Shown piece by piece: positions 34,129 through 41,310 of a stretch of 43,975 nt of DNA. A program made the position numbers and the translations under genes. Origin of the DNA: Saprospiraceae bacterium. GTDB lineage: Bacteria; Bacteroidota; Bacteroidia; Chitinophagales; Saprospiraceae. The notes under the pieces are model-generated. The model saw only the letters and a program-made list of their open reading frames with translations. It searched no databases and had not been told where the DNA came from. The first letter of the stretch is position 1. Every line of letters begins with the position of its first letter. The DNA lies in the NCBI GenBank assembly GCA_026993525.1, contig JALWSS010000168.1:1-43975 (forward strand), given 5' to 3'.

Positions 34129-35094
34129 ATGACCCTCTCCGTCGTCATACGCTGTTTTAACGAAGAGAAGCACATTGGCAGGCTGCTCAAAGGGATTGCC
34201 GGGCAGACGGTCAGGGACGTGGAGGTCATCGTGGTGGACAGTGGGAGTACCGACAGGACCGTTGAAATTGCGAAGCAATACAACGCAAAGATCATCAGCA
34301 TACGCCCGGAGGATTTCAGCTTCGGCTATGCCCTGAATGTTGGATGCGAAGCTGCAAAAGGTGACATCCTGGTTTTTGCCAGTGCCCATGTGTATCCGCT
34401 GTACAACGATTGGCTGGAACTGCTCAGAAAGCCTTTTGAGGAAGATGAAAAGATCGCCGTGGTGTATGGCAAGCAGCGGGGCGATCACCGCAACAAATAC
34501 AGCGAGCACCAGATCTTTGCCAAGTGGTTTCCGGAGGAGAGCACCATGAATCAGCCCCACCCTTTCTGCAACAATGCCAACTGCGCCATCCGCAAGCGCC
34601 TTTGGCAGGAACAACCCTACGACGAGTCATTGACCGGGCTGGAGGACCTGGATTGGGCCAAAAAGATCATGGCCAAAGGTTACCGGATTGCCTATCAGGC
34701 AGAGGCCACCATCATCCATGTTCACGAAGAAAAATGGGCAAACGTTTTCAACAGGTACCGGCGGGAAGCCATCGCCTTGCGCCTGATCCAGAAAAATGAA
34801 ACCTTCAGCTTTCCGACCTTCCTGCAGTTGTTCTGGAAAAACGCCGTGCACGACTGGAGGCAGGCCCTGCACGATGGCGTCTTCCTGAAGGAATTTATGG
34901 GTATCCTGCTTTTTCGCTTCAACCAGTTTTGGGGAACTTACCGGGGCTACAAAGAATCGTACCTGCTGGACAACCACGTCCGTGAGCGCTTCTATTATCC
35001 GAAGGGATTCATCAAAAAAAGCCTTCCTCCGGAACAAAGCGCTGAAAGCAAACGACTGATCAGGTACGACGACCTGCCCGCATCAACAGATTGA
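34129..35094 (+). CDS. Glycosyltransferase family 2 (rhamnosyltransferase-like)
   Basis: The 321-residue protein has LSVVIRCFNEEKHIGRLL at the start, VDSGSTDRT (DSGSTD at 37-42), an acceptor-side region with NCAIRKRLW and the GLEDLDWAKK motif carrying the ED-type catalytic base. This arrangement is common in rhamnosyl- and related transferases. It has no membrane segment. It follows the FkbM gene after 52 bases and precedes the cyclase, whose ATG comes 11 bases after its stop. Confidence 0.9.
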   Translation: MTLSVVIRCFNEEKHIGRLLKGIAGQTVRDVEVIVVDSGSTDRTVEIAKQYNAKIISIRPEDFSFGYALNVGCEAAKGDILVFASAHVYPLYNDWLELLRKPFEEDEKIAVVYGKQRGDHRNKYSEHQIFAKWFPEESTMNQPHPFCNNANCAIRKRLWQEQPYDESLTGLEDLDWAKKIMAKGYRIAYQAEATIIHVHEEKWANVFNRYRREAIALRLIQKNETFSFPTFLQLFWKNAVHDWRQALHDGVFLKEFMGILLFRFNQFWGTYRGYKESYLLDNHVRERFYYPKGFIKKSLPPEQSAESKRLIRYDDLPASTD

Positions 35095-35105
35095 ATTTCT
35101 TTCCG

Positions 35106-35744
35106 ATGAAAATTATTGACATCTCTGTTCCATTGTCAGCCGGTTTGCCCGTATGGCCCGGTGAGGCCGCTCCGAAAATCCACCGGACCGCCAGTATGAA
35201 AAAGGGCGACCCCTGCAATGTCAGCTTCCTGGAAATTGGCAGCCACACCGGCACCCACATTGACGCACCGCTGCACTTTGTGGACGACGCCGGCACCACC
35301 GGTGAAATTCCGATCGACAAACTGATCGGACCATGTACGGTAGTTGACATGACTGGGAAAACCCGCATTTCGGCCGCCGATCTGGAAGCACTCTCATTGC
35401 CGGAGGCGACGGAAAAAATCCTCTTCAAAACGGACAATTCAAAGCACTGGGACGATCCACAGCATTCCTTCCGGGAGGATTTCTGCGCACTCACAGCCGA
35501 TGCCGCCCAATGGGTGGTTGACCACGGCATACACCTCGTTGGCATTGATTACCTCTCCATCCAACTCTACCACGACAGCTTTGACACCCACGTCATTCTG
35601 CTGTCCAACGAGGTGGTTATCGTGGAGGGCCTGGATCTTCGTCAGGCTGAACCGGATGACTACCGCCTTGTATGCCTGCCGCTGAAGATTGAAGGGGTGG
35701 AGGGAACGTTGGCGAGAGCGATATTGGAAAGGGATGAGGGATGA
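35106..35744 (+). CDS. Cyclase family protein (kynurenine formamidase-like)
   Basis: The ATG at 35106 gives 212 residues; a TTG start at 35091 is possible but less likely. The motif HTGTHIDAPLHF (H47, H51, D53, H57) is the metal-binding signature of the putative cyclase family (PF04199) that includes kynurenine formamidase. A second metal-site region follows at DYLSIQLY. It probably hydrolyses an amide or lactone in the cytoplasm; the substrate is unknown. No tryptophan-degradation gene is adjacent, so kynurenine formamidase is not asserted. Confidence 0.88.
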   Translation: MKIIDISVPLSAGLPVWPGEAAPKIHRTASMKKGDPCNVSFLEIGSHTGTHIDAPLHFVDDAGTTGEIPIDKLIGPCTVVDMTGKTRISAADLEALSLPEATEKILFKTDNSKHWDDPQHSFREDFCALTADAAQWVVDHGIHLVGIDYLSIQLYHDSFDTHVILLSNEVVIVEGLDLRQAEPDDYRLVCLPLKIEGVEGTLARAILERDEG

Positions 35745-35789
35745 TCCCGACATTCGTCGGGAGAGGGATGAGATCAGCGGGCAAAGAGG

Positions 35790-36374
35790 TTACTCCCAGT
35801 CCTCAGGGTGGTCAATGTCGTGTTTTCCTTCGGGGAATGGCACTTCGAGAACTTTTTCTCTGTATTTCTTCAGAACGGATCGGGCGCCTTCCTCTCCTTT
35901 TAATTGTGACAGTTCATTGGCCAGGGTGGCGCTGAATAACACCGGCGGGCCGGAAGATGCTCCGTAATTGCACCTGATTGCCACAGGCGAGTGCCTTTCA
36001 AACAGGTTCATCATTTCCCGAAGGAGATTGGGATGAATACCGGGCTGGTCTGCCAGGAGGATGAAGAAGGCCTCCGGTAGCTTGGGCTGCCGCATCATGT
36101 GGAGCACCCCGCAGGCAATGCTGGTGCCCATTCCTTCCTCCCAGTTTTGGTTGTGTACCAAATGAACATCGCGCCCGGTCAGCGCCTTTGAAATATCCTG
36201 TTCATAGGCCCCTGTCACCACGACCACCGGCTTGCAGGCTGCCCCAAGGGCTGTTTCCACCGCATGTGCAACCAGGCTTTTGCCGTCTGGCAAAAGTTGG
36301 ACGAGCTTGTTGCGGCCATAGCGTTTCGACTGGCCGGCGGCAAGGACGATGGCGGCTATGTTGCTGGGAGTCAT
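35790..36374 (-). CDS. MobA-like nucleotidyltransferase
   Basis: The ATG at 36374 gives 194 residues opening IAAIVLAAGQSKRYGRNKL (about 6-24), the nucleotide-binding loop of MobA/MocA-type NTP transferases, with LADQPG (about 109-114) supplying the metal site. Such enzymes attach CTP or GTP to the molybdenum cofactor, or make other nucleotide-linked products. No molybdenum genes are adjacent, so the cofactor role is not certain. The frame extends to 36440, but that start would overlap the small membrane peptide gene that ends one base upstream; the two are presumably one operon. Confidence 0.85.
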   Translation of the reverse strand: MTPSNIAAIVLAAGQSKRYGRNKLVQLLPDGKSLVAHAVETALGAACKPVVVVTGAYEQDISKALTGRDVHLVHNQNWEEGMGTSIACGVLHMMRQPKLPEAFFILLADQPGIHPNLLREMMNLFERHSPVAIRCNYGASSGPPVLFSATLANELSQLKGEEGARSVLKKYREKVLEVPFPEGKHDIDHPEDWE

Positions 36375-36375
36375 G

Positions 36376-36549
36376 CTAATCCATGAAATAAGTCTGCAAC
36401 CAACTGATAATGTCTCTCCTTCGGAAAAAGGCCATGGCAATGAGCCCTACCAGCGCAAATGTGCCCACGATGCGTATAAAGCGATTGGCGCGCTGCACCC
36501 GCTCTTTGCGGCTGGTGTATTTTCTTTTTCTGGTCTGGTAAACGGGCAT
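36376..36549 (-). CDS. 57-residue single-pass membrane peptide, unknown
   Basis: A short frame from the ATG at 36549 to the TAG at 36376 encodes a basic N-terminal half (MPVYQTRKRKYTSRKERVQR), one hydrophobic helix (about 24-42, IVGTFALVGLIAMAFF) and a short tail ending YFMD. The stop is followed after a single base by the ATG of the MobA-like gene, an arrangement typical of coupled genes, which supports it being translated. Family not recognised. Confidence 0.6.
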   Translation of the reverse strand: MPVYQTRKRKYTSRKERVQRANRFIRIVGTFALVGLIAMAFFRRRDIISWLQTYFMD

Positions 36550-36831
36550 TGGTGTTGAAATGTTTAGGCACCTGCGGTGCGTTTAGGCACCTGCGGTGCG
36601 TTTAGTCCGCCTGGCGGCGGAGTTTAGGCTCTTTTGGAGCGTTTAATCGCTCCTGGTCAGGCTGAAGGTTTATTTCATGCTTGTGATTCCTGCTTGTCAG
36701 TTCCCCGTCTGGCCGGACAGGCTCAGTTCTTCAGTTCCTCAGTTCCTCAGTTCTTCAGTTCCTCAGTTCCTCAGTTCTTCAGTTCTTCAGTTCCTCAGTT
36801 CCTCTCCCGACGAATGTCGGGACTCAATTCC
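36550..36831. repeat. Intergenic DNA with tandem octamer array
   Basis: GTTTAGGCACCTGCGGTGC is present twice in tandem (about 36562-36600), followed by a GCCTGGCGGCGGAG word. A CCCCGTCTGGCCGGACAG element lies at 36701-36719. From 36724 to 36803 ten tandem octamers of CAGTTCCT/CAGTTCTT follow, and then a TCCCGAC-GAAT-GTCGGGA hairpin (36806-36823). The array runs into the 3' end of the amidohydrolase gene. Confidence 0.8.
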
Positions 36832-38448
36832 TCAATTCTTCGATTCCTCCTTCTTCTCCCGAACTTGATTCGGGATTCCCGGTTGTGTCAGTTCCCAATC
36901 CTCTTCTTCTCGGGCTTTTCGTACGATTTCCCGGACATCGGCCAGCAGTTTTTTTGCGTCGTACACGATGCCGTCTTTCACGGTGTACTTTACGCCGCCG
37001 ATGCGCTCCACCTCGTTGTTTTCATTGAGGTGGATGGCTCCGGTGCCGTACAATACCTGCAGGTTGGCCAGCGGGTTGGCTTCAACGATCACGAAATCGG
37101 CCAGTTTGCCCACTTGCACGGTTCCGATCTGGTCTGCTACGCCGAGGGCTTCGGCACCATTCAGGGTGGCGGACTTGATGACTTCTAACGGGTGAAAGCC
37201 TGCCTCCCGCAACAGCTCCAATTCCCGGATGTAGGCAAAGCCGTACAACTGGTAAATGAACCCGCTGTCGGAGCCGGCTGTGACACGGCCGCCCCGGTTT
37301 TTGTACTCATTCACGAAGGTCATCCAAAGCTGGTAGTTCTTTTTCCAGGCCACCTCCTGTTCGGTGCCCCAGTCGAACCAGTAGCTGCCGTGGCTGATGC
37401 GGCTGGGTGCGTAAAATCGCCACAGTGATGGCAGGGTGTAATCCTCGTGCCACTCGGCGCGGCGGGCGCGGTGCAGGTCCCGGTTTGCTTCGTAAATGTT
37501 GAAGGTGGGGTCGATGGTAAAATCCAGGTCGAGCAGTTCCTGCATCACCTTGTTCCAGTGTTCGCTGAAGGGCGGGGCGGCTTGCTCCCAGAGTTTGCCC
37601 GCCTCTTCAAAGCGGTTCATTTCATTGCGGTAGTTGTAATCCACCGGATAGTGCTGCACGATGCGGTCGTTGAAAAGTGCTTCGGGCAGGCCGTACCAGT
37701 GTTCCATGCTGGTGAGGCCGGCGCGGGCGGAATTGAGCACGTTCCAGCGGGCCACATCCATCTGGGCGTGGTGGCAGGCTGAGCGGAGGCCGAGCTTTTT
37801 GTTTTCATCCAGGGCAGCGGCCATTATTTCCGGAGGTGCACCGAAAAACTTGATGCCATCGGCACCGGCATCGGCGTTTTTGCGAACCCAGTCGCGGGCT
37901 TCTTCGGGTGTTGTGATGGGTTTGCCGTAATTCTGGCCGAACACCGTGTAGGCAAAGATGCGGGGTGCCACGATTTCATTTTTGGCGCTCTTTTCTTTCT
38001 GGTCCAGCACCCAGTCGAGGCCATTGCCGCAACTCGGATCCCGGATGGTGGTGATGCCGTGCCCCATCCACAGTTTGAACACATATTCGGCATCGGCGCC
38101 CTGTGCCCGGCCTCCGATGTGGCCGTGCATGTCCACAAAGCCGGGCAGCAGGTACATGCCTTCGCAATCCAGCTCGTGGCCTCCCTTTTTCAGTTTGGGG
38201 CGCCGGGTGCTGTCAATGGGAACGCCCGGATAGCCCACATTTCGGATGGCGGTGATGCGGTTGCCTTCCACTACGATGTCAACGGGGCCGGTGGGCGGGG
38301 CGCAATTGCCGTTGATGAGGGTGACGCCCCGGATGATCAGTTGGTCGAAGGGTCCGAGGCCTTCGGTGCGGGGAGGTGCCTTTTCCACCTGGGCGAAAGA
38401 TTGCGCAGCGAAGAAAAAAAAGGCGAGGAGGGTGAAGATGCGTGTCAT
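36832..38448 (-). CDS. Secreted amidohydrolase family protein
   Basis: The ATG at 38448 gives 538 residues with a signal peptide (MTRIFTLLAFFFFAAQSFAQ); 24 further in-frame residues upstream are ignored because a TACATTTG box lies between. Metal ligands of an amidohydrolase TIM barrel are visible: VDMHGHIGG near 120, CHHAQM, SMEHWYG and the distal aspartate in TAGSDSG. The C-terminus re-forms the beta-sandwich (LADFVIVEANPL) typical of imidazolonepropionase/dipeptidase-like enzymes. The substrate is unknown; a periplasmic location is predicted. The gene's last codons lie in a low-complexity TTCCTCA-rich stretch. Confidence 0.88.
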   Translation of the reverse strand: MTRIFTLLAFFFFAAQSFAQVEKAPPRTEGLGPFDQLIIRGVTLINGNCAPPTGPVDIVVEGNRITAIRNVGYPGVPIDSTRRPKLKKGGHELDCEGMYLLPGFVDMHGHIGGRAQGADAEYVFKLWMGHGITTIRDPSCGNGLDWVLDQKEKSAKNEIVAPRIFAYTVFGQNYGKPITTPEEARDWVRKNADAGADGIKFFGAPPEIMAAALDENKKLGLRSACHHAQMDVARWNVLNSARAGLTSMEHWYGLPEALFNDRIVQHYPVDYNYRNEMNRFEEAGKLWEQAAPPFSEHWNKVMQELLDLDFTIDPTFNIYEANRDLHRARRAEWHEDYTLPSLWRFYAPSRISHGSYWFDWGTEQEVAWKKNYQLWMTFVNEYKNRGGRVTAGSDSGFIYQLYGFAYIRELELLREAGFHPLEVIKSATLNGAEALGVADQIGTVQVGKLADFVIVEANPLANLQVLYGTGAIHLNENNEVERIGGVKYTVKDGIVYDAKKLLADVREIVRKAREEEDWELTQPGIPNQVREKKEESKN

Positions 38449-38495
38449 GGATGGATTTTCTGTTTTCGGCCTGCGGCCAAATTTTGACGAAGCGC

Positions 38496-38503
38496 CAAAT
38501 GTA
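38496..38503 (-). promoter_or_regulatory. -7 box (TACATTTG) of the secreted amidohydrolase
   Basis: Exact TAnnTTTG on the minus strand, 48 bases before the ATG at 38448. It supports that start over the longer frame. No -33 TTG at the right distance. Confidence 0.5.
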
Positions 38504-38576
38504 AGGAATGACACAGGCAAGTGAAGTCAGATAGCCTGGATTATTGCATCCTCTTCGGTTCCCCTGACGGTACTTC

Positions 38577-38600
38577 AGCGATCCGGAGATCGCTGTTACA
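38577..38600. repeat. AGCGATC palindrome, copy 1
   Basis: AGCGATC-CG-GAGATCGCT-GTTAC lies just beyond the stop of hemF. A second copy with one difference is found at 43525-43545, again just beyond the stop of a minus-strand gene. Both probably form a terminator-like stem of about 8 bp. Confidence 0.6.
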
Positions 38601-39506
38601 TTACAGCCACTCCACTCCCTTGCGCAGCATCGCCAGCGTTTCGGCTTCTTGGCTGCCAGCTTCGGGGCTGTAATTGTACCTCCATTTTGCCATTGGCGGC
38701 ATGCTCATCAGGATGCTTTCGGTTCGGCCGCCGGTGTCGAGGCCGAAGCGGGTGCCTTTGTCCCACAGCAGGTTGAACTCTGCGTAGCGGCTGCGCCGCA
38801 ATGCCTGCCACTCGAGCTCACGGGGGCCGAATGGTCTTTGCAAGCCTGCATTTACCTGTTCTGACCATGCGGGCACGAAGGCCTCACCTACGTCTTTTGC
38901 GAAGTCAAAGATTTCGGATTTGCTTTTTCCCTCGCTTTCATTCATCCGGTCGAAGAAAATGCCGCCGACGCCCCGGGTCTCGTTGCGGTGTTTGAGGAAG
39001 AAATAGTCGTCTGCCCATTTTTTGAACCGGGGGTACCACGCCGGGTGGTGTTTGTCGCAGACAGCTTTGAGGCGCTGGTGAAAGCGCCGGGCATCTTCCA
39101 CAACGATGTAATGGGGTGTGAGGTCTATGCCGCCACCGAACCACCAGGTGCTTTCCGTTCCGGAACGGGATTGCGTTTCAAAATAGCGAACGTTCATGTG
39201 GATGATGGGCACCATGGGGCTTTTCGGGTGCAACACGATGCTGACCCCTGTGGCGAAAAAGTCGGACGGCGGCAAGCCCAGTGCCTTTTGGATGCGCTCC
39301 GGCATGGGGCCGTGCACGGCACTGTAGTTGACGCCGCCTTTTTCGATGACGGAGCCCTCGATGACCCTGCTCCGGCCGCCGCCGCCCGCAGGTCGCTGCC
39401 AGAGGTCTTCGTGGAATTGGCCCGTTCCGTCCAGTTCTTCCAGTCCCCGGCAGATGCGGTCTTGCAGGCCCCTGAACCAATTGGCGATGTCTTCTTTGCT
39501 CATCAT
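38601..39506 (-). CDS. hemF: Oxygen-dependent coproporphyrinogen III oxidase
   Basis: The 301-residue protein closely matches HemF: RSRVIEGSVIEKGGVN, the STWWFGGGIDLTPHY signature around residues 118-132, RGVGGIFFDRM, and the C-terminal FNLLWDKGTRFGLDTGGR. It oxidatively decarboxylates coproporphyrinogen III to protoporphyrinogen IX in haem synthesis and requires oxygen, so the host respires aerobically at least some of the time. It overlaps the upstream ArsC-like gene by 4 bases (ATGA), so the two are coupled. Confidence 0.96.
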   Translation of the reverse strand: MMSKEDIANWFRGLQDRICRGLEELDGTGQFHEDLWQRPAGGGGRSRVIEGSVIEKGGVNYSAVHGPMPERIQKALGLPPSDFFATGVSIVLHPKSPMVPIIHMNVRYFETQSRSGTESTWWFGGGIDLTPHYIVVEDARRFHQRLKAVCDKHHPAWYPRFKKWADDYFFLKHRNETRGVGGIFFDRMNESEGKSKSEIFDFAKDVGEAFVPAWSEQVNAGLQRPFGPRELEWQALRRSRYAEFNLLWDKGTRFGLDTGGRTESILMSMPPMAKWRYNYSPEAGSQEAETLAMLRKGVEWL

Positions 39507-39856
39507 TTGCCCAACTTCACTTTGGCGGCGGCCACGGTTTTGGCAGCATTGCCGACGAAAACATCCTCACCAATGACGATGACCGGCCTTTTCAGAAAGG
39601 AGTAGTGGGAGAGGATGAGCTTGCGGTAATCGTCTTCAGAAAGGTTTTTGTTTTTCAGGCCCATTTCCCGGTACTTTACCGAGCGGCGGTTGAAAAGGCT
39701 TTCGTAAGAGCCGGTTTTCGACCTCAGCCAGTCGAGGTCTTCGGGGCTGATGTGTTGTTCGCGCACGTTTTGCTGTTCGAAGTCCGGCAGGCCGCCGAGT
39801 TCTTCCATGAAGCGGCGGCAGGTTTTACAGGTTGAGAGATACCACACTTTCTTCAT
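39503..39856 (-). CDS. ArsC/Spx-family protein
   Basis: The 117-residue protein has a thioredoxin-like fold with C10-x-x-C13 (STCKTCRR), the LFNRRSVKYRE region and the RPVIVIGEDVFVG segment of the ArsC/Spx/YffB family. Classical arsenate reductase carries a single catalytic Cys followed by an arginine triad; the CxxC here is more like Spx or YffB, which act as regulators or disulfide enzymes. No arsenic-resistance gene is near. Coupling with hemF is unexplained. Confidence 0.85.
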   Translation of the reverse strand: MKKVWYLSTCKTCRRFMEELGGLPDFEQQNVREQHISPEDLDWLRSKTGSYESLFNRRSVKYREMGLKNKNLSEDDYRKLILSHYSFLKRPVIVIGEDVFVGNAAKTVAAAKVKLGK

Positions 39857-40067
39857 AAATCTTTGAATTTAGCGCCCGATTCGAGGTGATTTGGAGAAAT
39901 CCACCCTTCCGGGACCACCAGGAATCGGGAGTTTGGGGCCCGGAGCAAGCCGGTGGGCGCCGGGATGGCCGCCCAAACCACTGTGTTTTGAGTATCGCGC
40001 TGCAATTTTACGACAATGCCACCGGGAAGGCCAGTTGGCCCAACCGCTCGGGAACAAATTCAAACGA

Positions 40068-40952
40068 ATGAAACCAATACCCGCTTCCGAACTCGTCATC
40101 AATGCCGATGGCAGCATCTACCACCTGAACCTCCGCCCGGAGCAAATTGCCCCGACCGTTTTTCTGGTTGGCGACCCCGGTCGGGTGCCACGGGTGTCCC
40201 GCCATTTCGACCGCATCGAACACCAGGTGCAGCGCCGGGAGTTTGTGACGCATACCGGTACGCTGGCCGGCAAGCGCTTCACCGTGTTGTCCACCGGTAT
40301 CGGCACCGACAACATCGACATCGTCCTCAACGAGCTGGATGCACTGGCCAACATTGACTTCGAAACCCGCACGGTAAAAGACCGACTCACGTCGCTCAAC
40401 ATCATTCGCCTGGGCACCTCCGGCGGGCTGGCAGCTGATATTCCCGTGGGCAGTATCGTGGTTTCTGCTTATGGCATCGGGCTCGACAACCTGGCCAGTT
40501 ATTACCACCGCCCCGTTTCCGAAGATGAAAAAAACATGGAAAGGGAGTTTGAGGATTTTGCCCGCTCCATCGGTGTTGATCTGCGGGTTTACGCCGCCAG
40601 GGGCAGTGAGCAGTTGCTCCGGATTTTCAGTGCGCACCGGGCCGGCATCACCCTGACCTGCCCCGGGTTTTACGGGCCCCAGGGCCGCAACCTGCGCCTG
40701 AAAAGCATCTACAACCCCCGCTTTTTTGACGAGGTGGGCAGTTTCATCCACAGTGGCTTTGGCATCACCAATTTTGAGATGGAGACTTCGGCCATCTTTG
40801 CCCTGTCGGGCATGCTGGGCCACCGGTCCCTCAGTTGCAACGCCATCCTGGCCAACAGGCTCCGAAAAGAGTTCGCCGAAGACCCCGCTGCCGTTGTCAA
40901 CAACCTGATTGAAAGAATTCTGGAAACCGTGGCCGCTTCTGACCAGCTCTGA
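40068..40952 (+). CDS. Nucleoside phosphorylase (uridine phosphorylase-like)
   Basis: The ATG at 40068 gives 294 residues; the frame is open back to 39891 but that part is low-quality Pro/Gly/Trp-rich sequence. VGDPGRVPR (phosphate binding), STGIGTDNIDIVLNEL, LGTSGG and NFEMETSAIFAL (nucleoside site with the conserved Glu-Met-Glu) define the PNP/UDP family. It cleaves a nucleoside with phosphate to free base plus ribose-1-phosphate for salvage. It is longer than typical Udp (about 250), which suggests the hexameric uridine phosphorylase-like group. Confidence 0.9.
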   Translation: MKPIPASELVINADGSIYHLNLRPEQIAPTVFLVGDPGRVPRVSRHFDRIEHQVQRREFVTHTGTLAGKRFTVLSTGIGTDNIDIVLNELDALANIDFETRTVKDRLTSLNIIRLGTSGGLAADIPVGSIVVSAYGIGLDNLASYYHRPVSEDEKNMEREFEDFARSIGVDLRVYAARGSEQLLRIFSAHRAGITLTCPGFYGPQGRNLRLKSIYNPRFFDEVGSFIHSGFGITNFEMETSAIFALSGMLGHRSLSCNAILANRLRKEFAEDPAAVVNNLIERILETVAASDQL

Positions 40953-40954
40953 GC

Positions 40955-40984
40955 TTGATTTTGTCCAGGCCAACTGTACTTTTG
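40955..40984 (+). promoter_or_regulatory. Promoter (TTG-N19-TACTTTTG) upstream of the aminotransferase
   Basis: TTG at 40955-40957 and TACTTTTG at 40977-40984 with a 19-base spacer, as in the tRNA-Leu promoter. Predicted start near 40991, giving a leader of about 320 bases before the aminotransferase ATG at 41311. Confidence 0.75.
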
Positions 40985-41310
40985 CGGCTATTCATTTGAG
41001 AACCGTGTCCATTGAACGGAAGCCGTTTTGCCGAAGGGAAGAGGCGGTTGGATTGTTGATCCCGAAAGCTTTCGGGAGTTGAATTGTTGAATTGTTGAAG
41101 TGTTGAAAGTCGTGAGCTTGCTCACGATCCCGGACTTGATCCGGGATTGAGATTGTTGAATTGTTGAGAGACTGTTGAAGCGAAACCCTTCTCAACTTCT
41201 CTCAACCCCTCTAAACTTCTCTCAACCTCCCGGTCCCGAAAGCTTTCGGGAGTCTCGGGATCGGGATCAACCTCCCCAATGGACACCTTACTGTAAAAAC
41301 CCATTTCGCA
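40985..41310. repeat. Repeat-filled leader of the aminotransferase gene
   Basis: Two copies of a CCCGAAAGCTTTCGGG palindrome (41062-41077, 41234-41249), TTGAATTGTTGAA words, TCTCAACTTC words and a CGTGAGCTTGCTCACG hairpin (41112-41127) fill the region. A 10-base inverted pair GTGTCCATTG / CAATGGACAC (41005-41014 / 41277-41286) brackets it. No credible gene was seen. The block looks inserted between promoter and coding sequence. Confidence 0.65.

Noticed and set aside
35106-35744. Naming the cyclase kynB
   Set aside because: Only the family motif is present, with no kynurenine pathway neighbour.
36371-36571. 66-residue minus-strand frame
   Set aside because: Out-of-frame competitor of the 57-residue membrane peptide; its sequence lacks a coherent helix and it overlaps the MobA-like start.
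36724-36803. CAGTTCCT array considered as a CRISPR or coding repeat
   Set aside because: Octamer tandem repeats without spacers; translation gives only low-complexity sequence.
39503-39856. Naming the ArsC-like gene arsC
   Set aside because: The CxxC motif and lack of arsenic genes fit Spx/YffB-type proteins at least as well.
40008-40973. 321-residue minus-strand frame
   Set aside because: Antisense of the nucleoside phosphorylase.
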